DNA of 64,000 nt from Arthrobacter sp. Soil782. GTDB taxonomy: Bacteria; Actinomycetota; Actinomycetes; Actinomycetales; Micrococcaceae. The notes under the pieces were generated by a model that saw only the letters and a program-made list of their open reading frames with translations, did not search any database and was not told the DNA's origin. Position numbers and translations under genes: made by a program. Positions 63,192 through 64,000 of this stretch are shown in pieces. Location of the stretch: the NCBI RefSeq assembly GCF_001428435.1, contig NZ_LMSO01000008.1:62001-126000 (forward strand). Reading direction: 5' to 3'. The number at the start of each line of letters is the position of its first letter. Within the stretch, counting starts at the first letter, position 1.

Positions 63192-64000
63192 GCAATAACG
63201 CACTGTTCGGCGCCGGTCCGGCACTTCCGCCCGCGTACCCGGAACGCGCTGCCTGGGGCACTGCACCCAAGTTGCGGCAGTGGCAGGAAGAGGCGCTCGC
63301 AAAGTACTTCGCCAACTCACCACAGGATTTCCTTGCTGTGGCTACTCCCGGCGCCGGTAAAACCACGTTCGCGCTCCGGGTGGCTACCGAGTTGGTGGAA
63401 CGGCGAATCGTAAACCGAATCGTCGTTGTTGCTCCCACCGACCACCTCAAGCGCCAATGGTCTGACGCCGCCGCCAAGGTTGGCCTGTCGATCGACCCGA
63501 ACTTCCGCAACGCTGACGGCCGGCACGGTGAGGGCTTCATCGGTGTCGCCGTGACCTACGCCCAGGTCGCAAGCAAGCCCATGTTGCACCGGGCCAAGAC
63601 CGAAGCGGCGAAGACGCTGGTCATCCTCGATGAGATTCATCACGGCGGCGATGCACTGTCATGGGGTGACGGTATCCGCGAGGCATTTGAGCCCGCAACG
63701 CGTCGGCTTGCCCTCACGGGAACCCCGTTCCGTTCAGACACAGCGGCCATCCCGTTTGTTGAGTACGCCGAAGATGCCGACGGCATCCGCCGTTCACGGT
63801 CGGACTACACGTATGGGTACGGTGACGCGCTGCGGGACCACGTAGTCCGTCCGGTCATCTTTATGGCCTACTCCGGACAGATGCGCTGGCGGACCAGCGC
63901 GGGAGAAGAAATGGCCGCTTCCCTGGGTGAGGCGGCCGTCACCAAGGACATCACGGCCCAGGCCTGGCGGACGGCCCTGAATCCCAATGGCGAGTGGATC
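63188..64000 (+). CDS. DEAD/DEAH-box superfamily 2 helicase (3' end missing)
   Basis: 271 codons of an open frame that runs off the right edge. It begins with GTG inside the MFS stop: MSNNALFGAGPALPPAYPER. Motifs seen in order: LRQWQEEALAKYF (Q-motif-like), Walker A ATPGAGKTTF (motif I), VVVAPTDHLKRQWSD (Ia), LDEIHHGGDA (motif II, DEIH variant) and LTGTPFRSD (motif III). Such proteins in actinobacteria are about 550 residues, so about half is missing. Resembles the UvrB/RecG/type III restriction-like ResIII group; substrate unknown. Confidence 0.88.
   Translation, partial: MSNNALFGAGPALPPAYPERAAWGTAPKLRQWQEEALAKYFANSPQDFLAVATPGAGKTTFALRVATELVERRIVNRIVVVAPTDHLKRQWSDAAAKVGLSIDPNFRNADGRHGEGFIGVAVTYAQVASKPMLHRAKTEAAKTLVILDEIHHGGDALSWGDGIREAFEPATRRLALTGTPFRSDTAAIPFVEYAEDADGIRRSRSDYTYGYGDALRDHVVRPVIFMAYSGQMRWRTSAGEEMAASLGEAAVTKDITAQAWRTALNPNGEWI

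Noticed and set aside
61785-63323. 512-codon minus-strand open frame opposite the MFS gene
   Set aside because: Amino acid content is Arg/Gln/His/Asp-rich and non-protein-like; the MFS gene on the plus strand is real and hydrophobic throughout.

Overview
The window is a high-GC actinobacterial chromosome segment, most likely from the Micrococcaceae (Arthrobacter-like). The evidence is gene content: an actinobacterial NucS mismatch endonuclease, DUF2550 after atpC, DUF3039, a Rho factor with a long Arg/Asp/Asn-rich insert, GuaB1, and a WYL regulator. The order argS-lysA-hom-thrC-thrB-rho-prfA-prmC-tsaC-wecA-like-atp is also typical. Many GTG/TTG starts and a repeated leaderless promoter pattern fit the same group. 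I see no phage, transposase, CRISPR array or plasmid gene; this is mostly core chromosome with a few accessory modules.

Layout. 1-3.6 kb: the 3' part of guaB1, then two coupled CNNM/CorC-type membrane proteins behind a 390-bp gap with strong hairpins. 3.6-6.9 kb: a zinc uptake operon (lipoprotein, ATPase, permease) behind a Zur-like palindrome, with a convergent Fur/Zur repressor. 7-12 kb: MBL hydrolase, PhoD-like phosphatase, rhodanese, zinc alcohol dehydrogenase and HIT protein. 12-18.4 kb: HrpA helicase, AlkD-like protein, WYL regulator and a frameshifted DinB-family gene. 18.3-22.5 kb: a minus-strand DUF4129/unknown/MoxR/DUF58/unknown operon, each gene overlapping the next, followed by tRNA-Arg(CCG).

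22.7-25.6 kb: a three-gene flavin module on the minus strand. It comprises an exported FMN_bind protein, an ApbE flavin transferase and a membrane RnfD/NqrB-like domain fused to a ferredoxin-reductase-like FAD/NAD domain. It looks like an NAD(P)H-to-outside electron path and is the best candidate here for an under-described system. 25.7-34.8 kb: argS-lysA and hom-thrC-thrB (lysine and threonine branches from aspartate), then rho. 34.9-43.5 kb: prfA, prmC and tsaC, interrupted by a glycan cluster (epimerase, two GT2 enzymes, a CapD/FlaA1-type dehydratase) that sits before the expected WecA-like transferase.

43.6-52.0 kb: two ATP synthase accessory membrane proteins (AtpI-, AtpZ-like), the F1Fo operon atpBEFHAGDC and DUF2550, ending in a 21-bp-arm bidirectional terminator shared with a convergent cold-shock gene. 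52.6-64 kb: nucS, a small zinc-binding protein, an alpha/beta hydrolase, an AI-2E family transporter, a large unknown membrane protein, a YbbN-like thioredoxin/TPR protein, an ABC exporter, DUF3039, an MFS transporter and the 5' part of a DEAD/DEAH helicase running off the right edge.

Regulation visible in sequence: at least nine genes have a TANNNT hexamer 6-7 bases before the start codon, the signature of leaderless transcripts. Palindromes suggest operators at the zinc operon, the rhodanese gene and the WYL/DinB divergent promoter.
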